A stretch of DNA of 36,543 bases from Deltaproteobacteria bacterium (GTDB lineage Bacteria > Myxococcota_A > Polyangia > Polyangiales > JADJMO01), in NCBI GenBank assembly GCA_022843175.1, contig JALHOE010000079.1, forward strand, positions 1 to 36,543. Direction: 5' to 3'. Every line of letters begins with the position of its first letter. The stretch's first letter is position 1. Shown in pieces: positions 8,358-16,604 of the stretch. The position numbers were made by a program, and so were the translations under genes. The notes under the pieces were generated by a model. It did no database searches and was not told where the DNA came from. It saw only the letters and a program-made list of their open reading frames with translations.

Positions 8358-9242
8358 TCACTCGCAGCCGATCTTGCCGTCCTTCGGCTCGCAGCCCTTC
8401 GCGCACTTCTTGATCGACTTCCAGGTCGAGTCCTCGTCGGTCTTCGCGGGAGTCTTGCACTCGAGCATCGACTTCTTGTCCTGCGAGCACGCCTTGCGGC
8501 CGCCCTCGGTGCAGACGTCCTTCTCGAGCGCGAAGCCCTTGTCGCAGGCCACGCCGCTGCACTTCCCCTCGCCCGGGCAGTCGCTGTCGACCGCGAACTT
8601 GCCGTCCTTGCATGTGAGCAGCGACTTGCCGTCGGCGGTGCACGCCGCCGAGATGAAGAAGCAGGGGTCGCCCGCGGCGAACGCGCCCCCGGGATCGCAC
8701 GCCACCGCGCCGCCCGTCTGCTCGCGGCAGCCCTGGGTGCCGGGGCAGTTCTGCACGACGACGTACTTGCCGTCCTTGCAGGTCATCGCGGCCTTCTTGC
8801 CGGCCGCGCAGAACTGCAAGCGCGGATCGGCGGTGCACGTCTCGCCGGGGTCGGGGTTGCCCTTGTCGCACTTGGCCATGCCCACCTGCTCGGTGGTGCA
8901 GCCGTCCTCGCCCTTGCAGGCCTCGACGACGTACTTCCCGCCCTTGCACATCGCGCGCGTCTTGCGGTCGGCGCGGCACACCGAGAACCCGTCGAGCGCG
9001 GCGGGGCACGGGTCGCCGTCGTTGTTGCCGGTGATGTCGCAGGTGGCCTGGCCCTTGTCCTCGACGCAGCCCTTCGGCCCCTTGCAGGTGTCGGGCTGAT
9101 ACGCGCCGGCCGCGCAGTAGAGGCCGCTCTGCGCGTCGATGCAGGCGCGCGCGCCGTTGTCGCACTTGTCGCCGACCTTCGCTTTGGCCTTGCTGCAGCC
9201 GAGGGCGAGGAGCGCGACGAGGAAGAGGCCGAGGCGAGTCAT
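8358..9242 (-). CDS. Cys-rich lipoprotein with repeated Cys modules (internal start within the longer protease frame)
   Basis: Starting at the ATG at 9240-9242 this gives a 294-residue lipoprotein with its own signal peptide (LGLFLVALLALGC). It has about five related modules, each with a pattern like GDxC..C....C(A)AG....TC(K)DGKYVV..C.G..GC. Similar Cys-module lipoproteins occur in other myxobacteria, as far as I recall; their function is unknown. No stop codon separates it from the protease coding sequence upstream, so the same residues also form the C-terminal half of a 591-residue product. No strong ribosome binding site precedes the internal ATG. I think a separate lipoprotein is the functional unit, because a complete signal peptide sits exactly here. 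Confidence 0.65.
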   Translation of the reverse strand: MTRLGLFLVALLALGCSKAKAKVGDKCDNGARACIDAQSGLYCAAGAYQPDTCKGPKGCVEDKGQATCDITGNNDGDPCPAALDGFSVCRADRKTRAMCKGGKYVVEACKGEDGCTTEQVGMAKCDKGNPDPGETCTADPRLQFCAAGKKAAMTCKDGKYVVVQNCPGTQGCREQTGGAVACDPGGAFAAGDPCFFISAACTADGKSLLTCKDGKFAVDSDCPGEGKCSGVACDKGFALEKDVCTEGGRKACSQDKKSMLECKTPAKTDEDSTWKSIKKCAKGCEPKDGKIGCE

Positions 9243-10133
9243 CGGCGCATCATACGCGCCGGGCGTGCCGACGGTGCAGCCGCCGTCCACGGGTGAGGCC
9301 GCGGGCGCGGGCTCATCGGACGCCGTGGCGAAGGCCCAACCCGGCGCGGGGACCGACAAGCGCGCCGCCGACGCGCGCGCCGCGGCGCGAAGCCAGGAAG
9401 CGTGGGTGTCGAGGCGCTCGTAGATCATCGACCGGCATGTCGTCCTGCTCCCGCGGGACATCACGCCGATCGCCGCGCCGCCCGCGAGCGCTGGCGAGCC
9501 CGAGTCCCCCACGCACGGTCCCTCGGACGCGATCCACTCGCCGTCGACGGTGCGCATCGACGCGCCCACGCTCTCGACCGAGAGGCCCTCGCGCGCGCGC
9601 CGAGTGCCGCTCGTGGTATCCGCGCCGCCGGCCGTCGCTCCATAGCCGACGCCGACGAACGCCTCGCCGATCGCCGGCGGAGCGTCGAGCCGGAGCGGGA
9701 TCGCGCCCACCGGATTGGTGGGCGTCGCGAGCCGCAGCAGCGCGAGGTCGGCGCCGCAGATCGGCCTTCCCTCCGAGTCCGGGAGCACGAGCACCTCGGC
9801 GACGGCCCACCGGGTGGGGTTCATGGTGATCTCGGTGTCGGGGATGACGGTGACCGCCGCAGCCGCGTGCGGCGCCGCCGAGCGCGCGGCGGAGCAGCCG
9901 CCGTTGGGATCGAGGATCGGGCTCACGCAGTGCCTCGCGGTGAGCACGAGATCTGCGGTGATCAGGAAGCCGGTGCACAGCTCCGACGCGTCGCCCGCTG
10001 CGAGCTCCACCGCGACGACCCCGGTGCGGACCTCGTCGCGCACGCCGTTGAGGATCGGCGCCCGCGCGCGGTCGATGTCGTCGGCCGGGGCCGACGCACA
10101 ACCGAGGAGGGCGACCACGAGCCACGAGCGCAC
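8358..10133 (-). CDS. Trypsin-like (S1) serine protease lipoprotein, open in frame into the Cys-rich lipoprotein
   Basis: From a GTG at 10133 the product begins with a lipoprotein signal (LVVALLGC) and a chymotrypsin-fold protease domain (about 25-255). The triad is visible as H68 (LTARHC), D129 (GADLALLRL) and S211 (GDSGSP). After a Pro/Ala-rich linker comes PVDGGCTVGTPG (about 281-292), which resembles the GGC motif of myxobacterial C-terminal sorting signals. The frame then runs without a stop into the signal peptide (M298 onward) and modules of the downstream Cys-rich lipoprotein, giving 591 residues. It is either a real fusion, or a protease gene whose stop was lost. The protease identity is firm; the length is not. 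Confidence 0.78.
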   Translation of the reverse strand: MRSWLVVALLGCASAPADDIDRARAPILNGVRDEVRTGVVAVELAAGDASELCTGFLITADLVLTARHCVSPILDPNGGCSAARSAAPHAAAAVTVIPDTEITMNPTRWAVAEVLVLPDSEGRPICGADLALLRLATPTNPVGAIPLRLDAPPAIGEAFVGVGYGATAGGADTTSGTRRAREGLSVESVGASMRTVDGEWIASEGPCVGDSGSPALAGGAAIGVMSRGSRTTCRSMIYERLDTHASWLRAAARASAARLSVPAPGWAFATASDEPAPAASPVDGGCTVGTPGAYDAPMTRLGLFLVALLALGCSKAKAKVGDKCDNGARACIDAQSGLYCAAGAYQPDTCKGPKGCVEDKGQATCDITGNNDGDPCPAALDGFSVCRADRKTRAMCKGGKYVVEACKGEDGCTTEQVGMAKCDKGNPDPGETCTADPRLQFCAAGKKAAMTCKDGKYVVVQNCPGTQGCREQTGGAVACDPGGAFAAGDPCFFISAACTADGKSLLTCKDGKFAVDSDCPGEGKCSGVACDKGFALEKDVCTEGGRKACSQDKKSMLECKTPAKTDEDSTWKSIKKCAKGCEPKDGKIGCE

Positions 10134-10190
10134 GACACGCCTCGTGTGCAGCGCTCATGCCACCGAGAACTCCCGACAAATCCGGGCGTC

Positions 10191-10212
10191 ACGTCAACTT
10201 GTTGACGTCAAC
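10191..10212. promoter_or_regulatory. Overlapping perfect palindromes, candidate operator between divergent genes
   Basis: ACGTCAACTTGTTGACGT (10191-10208) has perfect 8-bp arms around TT, and it overlaps the perfect 12-bp palindrome GTTGACGTCAAC (10201-10212). Three GTCAAC half-sites are thus arrayed in 22 bp. The site lies in the 111-bp region between the protease start (10133, minus) and the ATP-grasp start (10245, plus), 32 nt upstream of the latter. No regulator gene is adjacent, so the binding protein is unknown. Confidence 0.5.
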
Positions 10213-10244
10213 CCGCTCGCGCCACCGTGATATGCAGCACGGAA

Positions 10245-11066
10245 ATGCGCGCAGTGCTCGCCACGTGCAGGGAGCTCCCCGAGCCCGATCCCGACGAGGC
10301 GCTCCTCGTCGAAGCCCTCCGCGCGCGCGGCGCCGACGTGCACCTCGCGGCGTGGGACCACCTCGGCGCCGACTTCATGGCCGACGTGTGCGTCATCCGG
10401 TCCACGTGGAACTACTACCACGCACCCGAGGCCTTCCTCGCGTGGGCCGCGCGGGTCAATCGCATAACCCGTCTATACAACCCGCTCCCGGTGGTGCGTT
10501 GGAACCACAACAAGCGCTACCTCGCCGACCTCGAGCGCGCCGGCGTGCCCGTGGTGCCGACGGTCTATCCGACGGGCTCCGTCGCCGACGCGATGCGCGC
10601 GCTCGGCACCGACCACGCGGTGATCAAGCCGGTCATCTCCGCAGCCTCGTTCGAGACGATGCGCGTGCACGGCAACGTCGCCGAGGCCGAGGCGCACGCC
10701 AAGAAGATCGCGCGCCGCTGCGACGTGATGGTGCAGCCCTACGTGAAGTCGGTCGAGGGCTACGGCGAACGCTCGCTCGTCTGGATCGCCGGCGAGCTCA
10801 CCCACGCCGTCCGCAAGAGCCCGCGGTTCGGCGGCGAGCACGAGAGCGTATCCGAGGCGCTCCCGATCGAGCCGGACGAGCGCGCGCTCGCCGAGGCGGC
10901 GCTGGCCACGGTGCGCGAGCCCCTGCTCTATGCACGCGTCGACGTGGCGCGGGACGACGCCGGGCGGCCGATGATCATGGAGCTCGAGCTGATCGAACCG
11001 TCCCTGTTTCTGCTGCAGTCGCCGGGCGCGCTCCATCGCTTCGCGGACGCGATCGTCGCCCGCTGA
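10245..11066 (+). CDS. ATP-grasp domain protein (glutathione synthetase/RimK-like ligase)
   Basis: The 273-residue product resembles stand-alone ATP-grasp ligases of the glutathione-synthetase/RimK fold, which join a carboxylate to an amine through an acyl-phosphate. Visible signs are the N-terminal subdomain with VIRSTWNYY, the WNHNKRYLADLERAGVPVVPT entry helix split around residues 87-107, the nucleotide-binding strand HAVIKPVISAASFET (about 124-138), MVQPYVKSVEGYGERSLVW (about 163-181), and the metal-binding MELELIEPSLF near the end. The ATG at 10245 is preferred over a GTG at 10227. The aminotransferase gene follows 29 nt downstream on the same strand, so the pair may act on one amino-acid-derived compound. 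Substrate is unknown. Confidence 0.82.
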   Translation: MRAVLATCRELPEPDPDEALLVEALRARGADVHLAAWDHLGADFMADVCVIRSTWNYYHAPEAFLAWAARVNRITRLYNPLPVVRWNHNKRYLADLERAGVPVVPTVYPTGSVADAMRALGTDHAVIKPVISAASFETMRVHGNVAEAEAHAKKIARRCDVMVQPYVKSVEGYGERSLVWIAGELTHAVRKSPRFGGEHESVSEALPIEPDERALAEAALATVREPLLYARVDVARDDAGRPMIMELELIEPSLFLLQSPGALHRFADAIVAR

Positions 11067-11095
11067 CGATTCGCGCGCTACCGTTGGCCAGCCGC

Positions 11096-12430
11096 ATGAC
11101 CGCCCAGAACCCCCTCCGCACCGACGCAGACTGGCTCGACGCCCACTGGATGCCGTTCACCGGCAACCGCGAGTTCAAGAAGAACCCCCGGTTCTTCGTC
11201 GCGGCCGAGGGCTGCTACCTCACCGACCAGCACGGCAAGAAGGTGTTCGACGGCCTCTCGGGCCTCTGGTGCTGCGGCCTCGGCCACGCGCGTCGCGAGA
11301 TCGTCGAGGCCGTGCAGAAGCAGGTGGCGACGCTCGACTACTCGCCCGCGTTCCAATACGGGCACCCGGGGTCGTTCGAGCTCGCCAACAAGATCAAGGC
11401 GCTCACGCCGGACGGGCTCGACCACGTCTTCTTCACCGGCTCGGGCTCCGAGTCCGCCGACACGTCGCTGAAGATCGCGCGCGCCTACTTCCGCGCCAAG
11501 GGCATGGCCAGCAAGACGCGCCTCATCGGGCGCGAGAAGGGCTATCACGGCGTCAACTTCGGCGGCATCTCTGTCGGCGGCATCGGCGGCAACCGCAAGG
11601 TGTTCGGCACGACGCTCGAGGCCGATCACCTCCCGCACACGATGCTCGCCAAGAACGCGTTCACGCGCGGCATGCCCGCCGAGGGCGCGCACCTCGCCGA
11701 CGCGCTCAACGATCTCGTCACGCTCCACGACGCGTCCAACATCGCCGCCGTGATCGTCGAGCCGTTCGCGGGCTCCGCTGGCGTCATCATTCCGCCCGTC
11801 GGCTACCTGAAGCGCCTCCGCGAGCTGTGCACGCAGCACGGCATCCTGCTCATCTTCGACGAGGTGATCACCGGGTTCGGCCGGGCGGGCGCGCTCACCG
11901 GGGCCGAGGCGTTCGGCGTGACACCGGACATCATGAACCTCGCCAAGCAAACGACGAACGGCGTGCAGCCGCTCGGCGCGGTGGTGGTCAAGCACGAGAT
12001 CTACGAGACGATCATGGCCGCGGGCGGGCCCGAGTACATGCTCGAGCTCCCGCACGGCTACACCTATTCGGCTCACCCGGTGGCCTGCGCCGCGGGCAAC
12101 GCCGCGCTCGACCTGCTCGTGCGCGAGCGCGCCGTCGAGCGGGTGCGCGAGCTCGCGCCCTACTTCGAGAACGCGGTGCACTCGCTCAAGGGGCGCAAGC
12201 ACCTCACCGACATCCGCAACTACGGGCTCGCCGCGGGCCTCACGCTCGCGGCCCTCCCCGGCGAGCCCGCCAAGCGCCCCTACCAGGTCGCGATGCGGTG
12301 CCTCGAGAAGGGCTTCTACGTTCGCTACGGCGGCGACACCATCCAGCTCGCCCCGCCCTTCATCGTCGAGAAGCACGAGATCGACTCGCTCGTCTCGGTG
12401 CTCGCAGAGTCGCTCGACGCCACGGAGTAG
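11096..12430 (+). CDS. Class III aminotransferase, omega-amino acid:pyruvate type
   Basis: The 444-residue protein is a fold-type I PLP enzyme of class III, closest in motifs to beta-alanine (omega-amino acid):pyruvate aminotransferases. FDGLSGLWCCGLGH (51-64), the glycine loop FTGSGSES (113-120), YHG (150-152), IFDEVITGFGR with the PLP-ring Asp D255, and the NLAKQTTNG block carrying the Schiff-base Lys K284 are all present. It would move an amino group between an omega-amino acid or amine and pyruvate. The ATG at 11096 fits the family N-terminus (DAHWMPFTGNREFK). It is probably co-transcribed with the ATP-grasp gene. The stop lies 6 nt from a convergent aminotransferase stop. Confidence 0.9.
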   Translation: MTAQNPLRTDADWLDAHWMPFTGNREFKKNPRFFVAAEGCYLTDQHGKKVFDGLSGLWCCGLGHARREIVEAVQKQVATLDYSPAFQYGHPGSFELANKIKALTPDGLDHVFFTGSGSESADTSLKIARAYFRAKGMASKTRLIGREKGYHGVNFGGISVGGIGGNRKVFGTTLEADHLPHTMLAKNAFTRGMPAEGAHLADALNDLVTLHDASNIAAVIVEPFAGSAGVIIPPVGYLKRLRELCTQHGILLIFDEVITGFGRAGALTGAEAFGVTPDIMNLAKQTTNGVQPLGAVVVKHEIYETIMAAGGPEYMLELPHGYTYSAHPVACAAGNAALDLLVRERAVERVRELAPYFENAVHSLKGRKHLTDIRNYGLAAGLTLAALPGEPAKRPYQVAMRCLEKGFYVRYGGDTIQLAPPFIVEKHEIDSLVSVLAESLDATE

Positions 12431-12436
12431 GGGCGC

Positions 12437-13537
12437 TCAACGCGCCGCCCTGCCCCTGCGCGCGAGCGCACGGAACGCGCGTTCGAGCCGCTGCACCGCG
12501 AGCTCGAGCTCGGGGATCGCCGTGGCGGAGTAACACAGGCGCATCGCGATCGGCGACGAGCGCTCGTCGTGACGAAACATTCGGCCGGGGTCGAACGACA
12601 CGCCGCAGTCGGTCGCGATCGAGAGCAGCGTCGCGTCGTCGCCCGCCACGTCGGTCTCGACCCACACACAGAACCCGCCCTCGGGGTCCTCCATCCGAAA
12701 CGAGGGGAACGCGCGGCGGAGCGCGCGCACGAACCGCTCGGCGCGCCTGCGGTAGAAGCGGCGGGCGCGGGCGAGGCGCGCATCGAAGTCGTCCCCCGCG
12801 AGGTACTCCTCGAGGATCGCTTGTCCGAGTGAGGGCGCCTGCAGATCGAGCTCGCGCTTCGCGGCGATCGCCGCGTCGAGGTCTCGGCGCGGCGGCACGA
12901 GCCAACCCACGCGCAGGCCGGGGCACAGCGACTTGGAGACGGTGCCGACGTGGAAGGTGCGGTCGCGCGCGTCGGCGAGGAGCGGGCGCTCGAGCTTGCC
13001 GTCGAAGCGGAGCTCCGCGTAGGCCTCGTCGACGATCAGCGCGCCACCGCGGGCGATCAGCGCGCGCCGTCGCTCCTCGGGGAGGCCCTGCCCGCGCGGG
13101 TTGCTCACGCCCGGCATCACGTACGCCGCCGTGACCGCGTCGCCGAGGGGCCCCTTCGCCGGCACCATCCGGAGCCCACGCGCGCGGAACAGGTCGAGGG
13201 CCGCGGGATAGCACTCCGGGTCGACCTCGATCGTGCGCGCTCGGAGCACGGCCGTGGCGATCGCGATGCCCTGCTGCGCGCCGCTCGTGACGATGACCTC
13301 GTCCTCGGCGACGAACGCCCCACGGTCGCGGAGCCGCTCGGCGACCCACGCGCGAAGGCCGCGGTTGCCCTCGGGCCAACCGTATTGGAGCCCGTCGGCC
13401 CGCTCGATGGCGCGGAGGAACGCCCGGCTCAGCTGGGCACGCGGAAACAGCTCCGGCGCGGGCAGACCACCGCCGAGCCCGAGGACGCCCGGCCGCGCGC
13501 AGGCCCGCCTCTGGAGGTGGTCGATGCGTGAGTCCAC
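12437..13537 (-). CDS. PLP-dependent class I/II aminotransferase
   Basis: The 366-residue product is a fold-type I aminotransferase resembling 2-aminoadipate/aromatic aminotransferases (the enzyme half of MocR proteins, without the DNA-binding domain). It has QYGWPEGNRGLRAWVAERL (51-69), the VTSGAQQG loop (83-90), NPRGQ (146-150), D170 and Y173 (VDEAYAEL), the Schiff-base Lys K202 (TVSKSL) and R209 (GLRVGW). The C-terminal substrate-binding region (MRLCYSA) is present. The start is a GTG at 13537 with no clear ribosome binding site; a slightly shorter product is possible. It converges on the class III aminotransferase gene with 6 nt between stops. Confidence 0.87.
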   Translation of the reverse strand: MDSRIDHLQRRACARPGVLGLGGGLPAPELFPRAQLSRAFLRAIERADGLQYGWPEGNRGLRAWVAERLRDRGAFVAEDEVIVTSGAQQGIAIATAVLRARTIEVDPECYPAALDLFRARGLRMVPAKGPLGDAVTAAYVMPGVSNPRGQGLPEERRRALIARGGALIVDEAYAELRFDGKLERPLLADARDRTFHVGTVSKSLCPGLRVGWLVPPRRDLDAAIAAKRELDLQAPSLGQAILEEYLAGDDFDARLARARRFYRRRAERFVRALRRAFPSFRMEDPEGGFCVWVETDVAGDDATLLSIATDCGVSFDPGRMFRHDERSSPIAMRLCYSATAIPELELAVQRLERAFRALARRGRAAR

Positions 13538-13606
13538 GCAAGCTACGAAGCAATCGACGGGCCCCGCCCGTGTACGTACGCGCGACGCCGTGTTTGCCTA
13601 GCCGCG

Positions 13607-14839
13607 ATGAGCGCTGCGACCTCGATCCAACCGCAAACCTTCGACGAAACCGGCTGGGCCCGTGCGCTCATCGCCCGCATCGTGGCGGAGTGCCCCAAGC
13701 GCACGGCGACGGGCGAGGACGAGCGCAGGGCGCACGGCATCGTCCGCGACGAAATGGAGGCGCTCGGCCTCGAGACCTCGGTGAAGCCGTTCACCTGGAA
13801 CAAGAGCATCTACGCGAACCTCGCGCTCCACTTCGGCACCGCCACGCTCGGCTCGCTGCTCGCCGGCAAGCGCCCTGCCCTCGGCCTCGCGCTGCACGCG
13901 CTCTCGGCCGCGAGCTACGCCGCGGACTCCGCGCGCGCGGCGTTCGTCATGCGCCGCCTGTTCCCCTTCCGCGCCTCGCAGAACGTGCTCGGCGTGCTCC
14001 GCGCGAAGAAGGCGCCGCGCCTACGAGTGGTGTTCCTCGCACACGTCGACGCGGCGTACACCGGCCTCGTCTTTCGGCCCGAGCTGGTGAAGCGGCTGCA
14101 CTCCAAGCCGGGCACGTTCATGTACAAGTCGCTCCGCGTCGCCACGGGCGCCACCGCCGCGCTCGCCGTGGTCGACGTGCTGCAGCTGGTCTTCGGCAAG
14201 TCGTGGCCGCTGCGCATCGCGCGGCTCGGTCTCTCGGTCCCCGCGCTCGTCGCGTTCCTCTTCAACCTCGACGTCGTGCTCCGCAACCACACCGTTCCGG
14301 GCGCGATGGACGATCTCTCCGGCGTCGCCGGCATCCTGCTCCTCGCCCGGCGCCTCCGGGCGCGGGAGCTCGAGGACGTCGAGGTCGTGTTCGTCGGCAC
14401 CGGCTGCGAGGAGTCCGGCCTCGGCGGCGCGGAGCGGCTCTGCGAGCAGATGCGCGCCGAGTGGAGCCGCGACCGCACCGTGATCATCGGGCTCGACGGC
14501 CTCGCCAACGGCGAGCTCCGCTACTTCGTCGAGGGAGAGATCTTTCCGCTCCCCGTGCAGCCCTGGCTGGCCGAGGCGATCGAGGGCGTCGCCGCCTCCG
14601 ACCCGCGCTTCGCCGAGGTGCGCGCGTTCGAAATCCCGGTCGGCGGCACCGACGCCGTCCCCTTCGCGACGGCCGGTTACCCCGCGGTAACCCTCGGGTG
14701 CGTGGATCCCCACCATGGCATGCCGCGCGAGTACCACCTGCCGAGCGACACACCCGAGAACCTCGAGGTCGAGAAGATACCCTTCTGTGTCGACGTGGCC
14801 GAGCGCGTGTTCGACGCGGTGATTGCGCGGAGAGGCTGA
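13607..14839 (+). CDS. M28 family zinc metallopeptidase with membrane segments
   Basis: The 410-residue product has the M28 (aminopeptidase-type) di-zinc ligand set: H146 and D148 (LAHVDA), D235 (GAMDDLSG), E268-E269 (GCEESGLGG), D in VGGTDAVPF (about 349), and a C-terminal His in EYHLPSD. Two hydrophobic regions, about 70-110 and 180-225, are inserted before and between the catalytic blocks and may anchor it in the membrane. It likely removes N-terminal residues from peptides. The stop overlaps the start of the next gene (TGATG at 14837-14841), indicating translational coupling with the PNGase F-like lipoprotein. Confidence 0.86.
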   Translation: MSAATSIQPQTFDETGWARALIARIVAECPKRTATGEDERRAHGIVRDEMEALGLETSVKPFTWNKSIYANLALHFGTATLGSLLAGKRPALGLALHALSAASYAADSARAAFVMRRLFPFRASQNVLGVLRAKKAPRLRVVFLAHVDAAYTGLVFRPELVKRLHSKPGTFMYKSLRVATGATAALAVVDVLQLVFGKSWPLRIARLGLSVPALVAFLFNLDVVLRNHTVPGAMDDLSGVAGILLLARRLRARELEDVEVVFVGTGCEESGLGGAERLCEQMRAEWSRDRTVIIGLDGLANGELRYFVEGEIFPLPVQPWLAEAIEGVAASDPRFAEVRAFEIPVGGTDAVPFATAGYPAVTLGCVDPHHGMPREYHLPSDTPENLEVEKIPFCVDVAERVFDAVIARRG

Positions 14840-16407
14840 TGCGTAAACTGCTTATCTGTTCCCTGCTTGTCGCGTGCTCCAACAGCAAGAGCGAACCCGC
14901 CGCCCCGGTGGACACCGGCGTCGTCGAGGACGTCGCCGCCGAGGCCGACGCGCCGTCGGCGTTCCGCCCCGGGCCCTATGGCACCACGCCGCGCGCGGTG
15001 GCCGGCCCCTTCACGGCGGACGACTGGTCGTTCGAGCAGCAGTTCAACGGCCAGGACAATTATCTGTTCGTTGTTTACCAATCGACGAATGCGTACTCGA
15101 AGGGGCTCTTCAAGACGCTCGGCGTGCAGCGCCTGCTCGCTGCCTCGCCCCCGAACACGCACTACTTCTTCCTCTACCGCGACGACAAGCCGGGCTTCGA
15201 CGCGTTCGTCGAGGCGGCGAAGCCCGTGGTGCCCGCGGAGTGGACCGAGCGCGTTCACTTCGTGAGCAAGCCGGTCCACGAGCTCGAGGGTTGGCTCGGC
15301 GACATCTACCGGGACCGCGATACCAAGAAGCTCCCCTACGAGCGCTACGACGCCATTCACTGGGCGGTGGACTACACGCAGCACGTGCGCGAGGTCGGCA
15401 TGCTCGGTCGCCTCGGCGGCGCGAGCGGCGTCACGTCGGACCTCTCGTTCCTCGCGAGCGAGGCCGTGTACTACAACTTCGAGAAGGCCCGCGAGGAGAA
15501 GCTCGCCGCCGAGAAGGCCACGGTCCTGGAGGTCTTCAAGGACAAGGTCGTGGTCGACGAGACGTTCGTCGACGTCGACATCCCGGACACCGCCGCGTTC
15601 GACACCCTCGAGGTCGACCTCTCGACGAACTGCGAGAACCACCGCGACGGCGAGTGCGGCGCGTGGGATTACCTCTCCGACCTGCGCGTGTGCGAGGGCT
15701 CCGACGACGCGGGCAAGCCGCGCTGCGACCTCGAGATCGCCCGCTGGATCACCACCTACTGGCGCGAGGGCCGCTGGGTGACCGACATCAGCGGGATGCT
15801 CCCGGTCCTCGGCACCGGCAAGAAGAAGCTCCGCTGGTGGGCGTCGAAGCAGTGGGATCCGCGGCCCGCGAACTACGTCGGGTCGCTGTCGCTTCGGTTC
15901 TCCAATCGCGCCAAGGGCATGCGCCCGGTGTCCGCGACGAAGCTGTTCGAGGGCGGCACGCTCAACGACGGCTACAACGCCAAATATCCGCCGCGCAAGC
16001 TCGACATCCCCGCCGGCACCAAGAAGGCGGAGCTCTACGCGCTCATCACCGGTCACGGCAGCGAGACCGATCAGTGCGCGGAGTTCTGCAATCACACCCA
16101 CCACTTCACGGTCAACACCGGCAAGCGCAGCTCGCTCACGTTCCCCGGCGCCAAGTCGAGCGACGGCTGCCGCAAGCTCGTCGGCGAGGGCGTGGTGCCG
16201 AACCAGCACGGCACCTGGTATTTCGGCCGCGGCGGCTGGTGTCCCGGCTTCGACGTCCGCCCCTTCATCGCCGACGTGACCGCCGACGCCAAGCTCGGTG
16301 GGGAGAACACGCTCGCGTACGAGGCGCTGATCGGAGACAAGCCGCCGGCGGCGATGATCGGTTACGGGAACGTGCAGATGGTCACGTATCTCGTGCTCTG
16401 GAAGTAG
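14839..16407 (+). CDS. PNGase F-like peptide:N-glycosidase lipoprotein
   Basis: The 522-residue lipoprotein (LLICSLLVACS) has an unassigned N-terminal region (about 50-225) and a C-terminal part resembling peptide-N4-(N-acetylglucosaminyl)asparagine amidase F, which removes N-linked glycans from glycoproteins. Marks are DGECGAWDYLSDLRVCE (270-286, D277 at the place of the PNGase F active-site Asp), ALITGHGSETDQCAEFC (401-417, with acidic E415), and GTWYFGRGGWCPGFDVRP (458-475). Assignment of catalytic residues is from memory of the family. It overlaps the M28 peptidase stop by one base, so a peptidase and a deglycosylase are made together, consistent with digestion of extracellular glycoproteins. 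Confidence 0.82.
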   Translation: MRKLLICSLLVACSNSKSEPAAPVDTGVVEDVAAEADAPSAFRPGPYGTTPRAVAGPFTADDWSFEQQFNGQDNYLFVVYQSTNAYSKGLFKTLGVQRLLAASPPNTHYFFLYRDDKPGFDAFVEAAKPVVPAEWTERVHFVSKPVHELEGWLGDIYRDRDTKKLPYERYDAIHWAVDYTQHVREVGMLGRLGGASGVTSDLSFLASEAVYYNFEKAREEKLAAEKATVLEVFKDKVVVDETFVDVDIPDTAAFDTLEVDLSTNCENHRDGECGAWDYLSDLRVCEGSDDAGKPRCDLEIARWITTYWREGRWVTDISGMLPVLGTGKKKLRWWASKQWDPRPANYVGSLSLRFSNRAKGMRPVSATKLFEGGTLNDGYNAKYPPRKLDIPAGTKKAELYALITGHGSETDQCAEFCNHTHHFTVNTGKRSSLTFPGAKSSDGCRKLVGEGVVPNQHGTWYFGRGGWCPGFDVRPFIADVTADAKLGGENTLAYEALIGDKPPAAMIGYGNVQMVTYLVLWK

Positions 16408-16592
16408 CGACGAGCAGAGATTGGTCATCGCGCACGGCTCGCTACGCCTGCGCGATGTATTCGCGTTCGGATGCGCGGGGCGCGCGGCGGGCGTAGCTGC
16501 GCTCGCCCTGATTCGTTCTCGTCACGTCGAGCATGGCACCGGCGCTGCAATCGCCTCGAGCGGGTCGACGCACTCGAGCGTCCGACCGCAAA

Positions 16593-16598
16593 AAGGAG
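16593..16598 (+). promoter_or_regulatory. Strong Shine-Dalgarno AAGGAG
   Basis: AAGGAG lies 6 nt before the ATG at 16605. It is the best ribosome binding site in the window and decides against in-frame upstream starts such as 16533. The preceding 197 bp after the PNGase-like gene hold no gene or clear terminator that I can see. Confidence 0.8.
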
Positions 16599-16604
16599 CC
16601 AACC

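Noticed and set aside
10157-11095. In-frame extension of the class III aminotransferase upstream of its ATG
   Set aside because: It overlaps the ATP-grasp gene in another frame and is Arg/Pro-rich; the family N-terminus begins at 11096.
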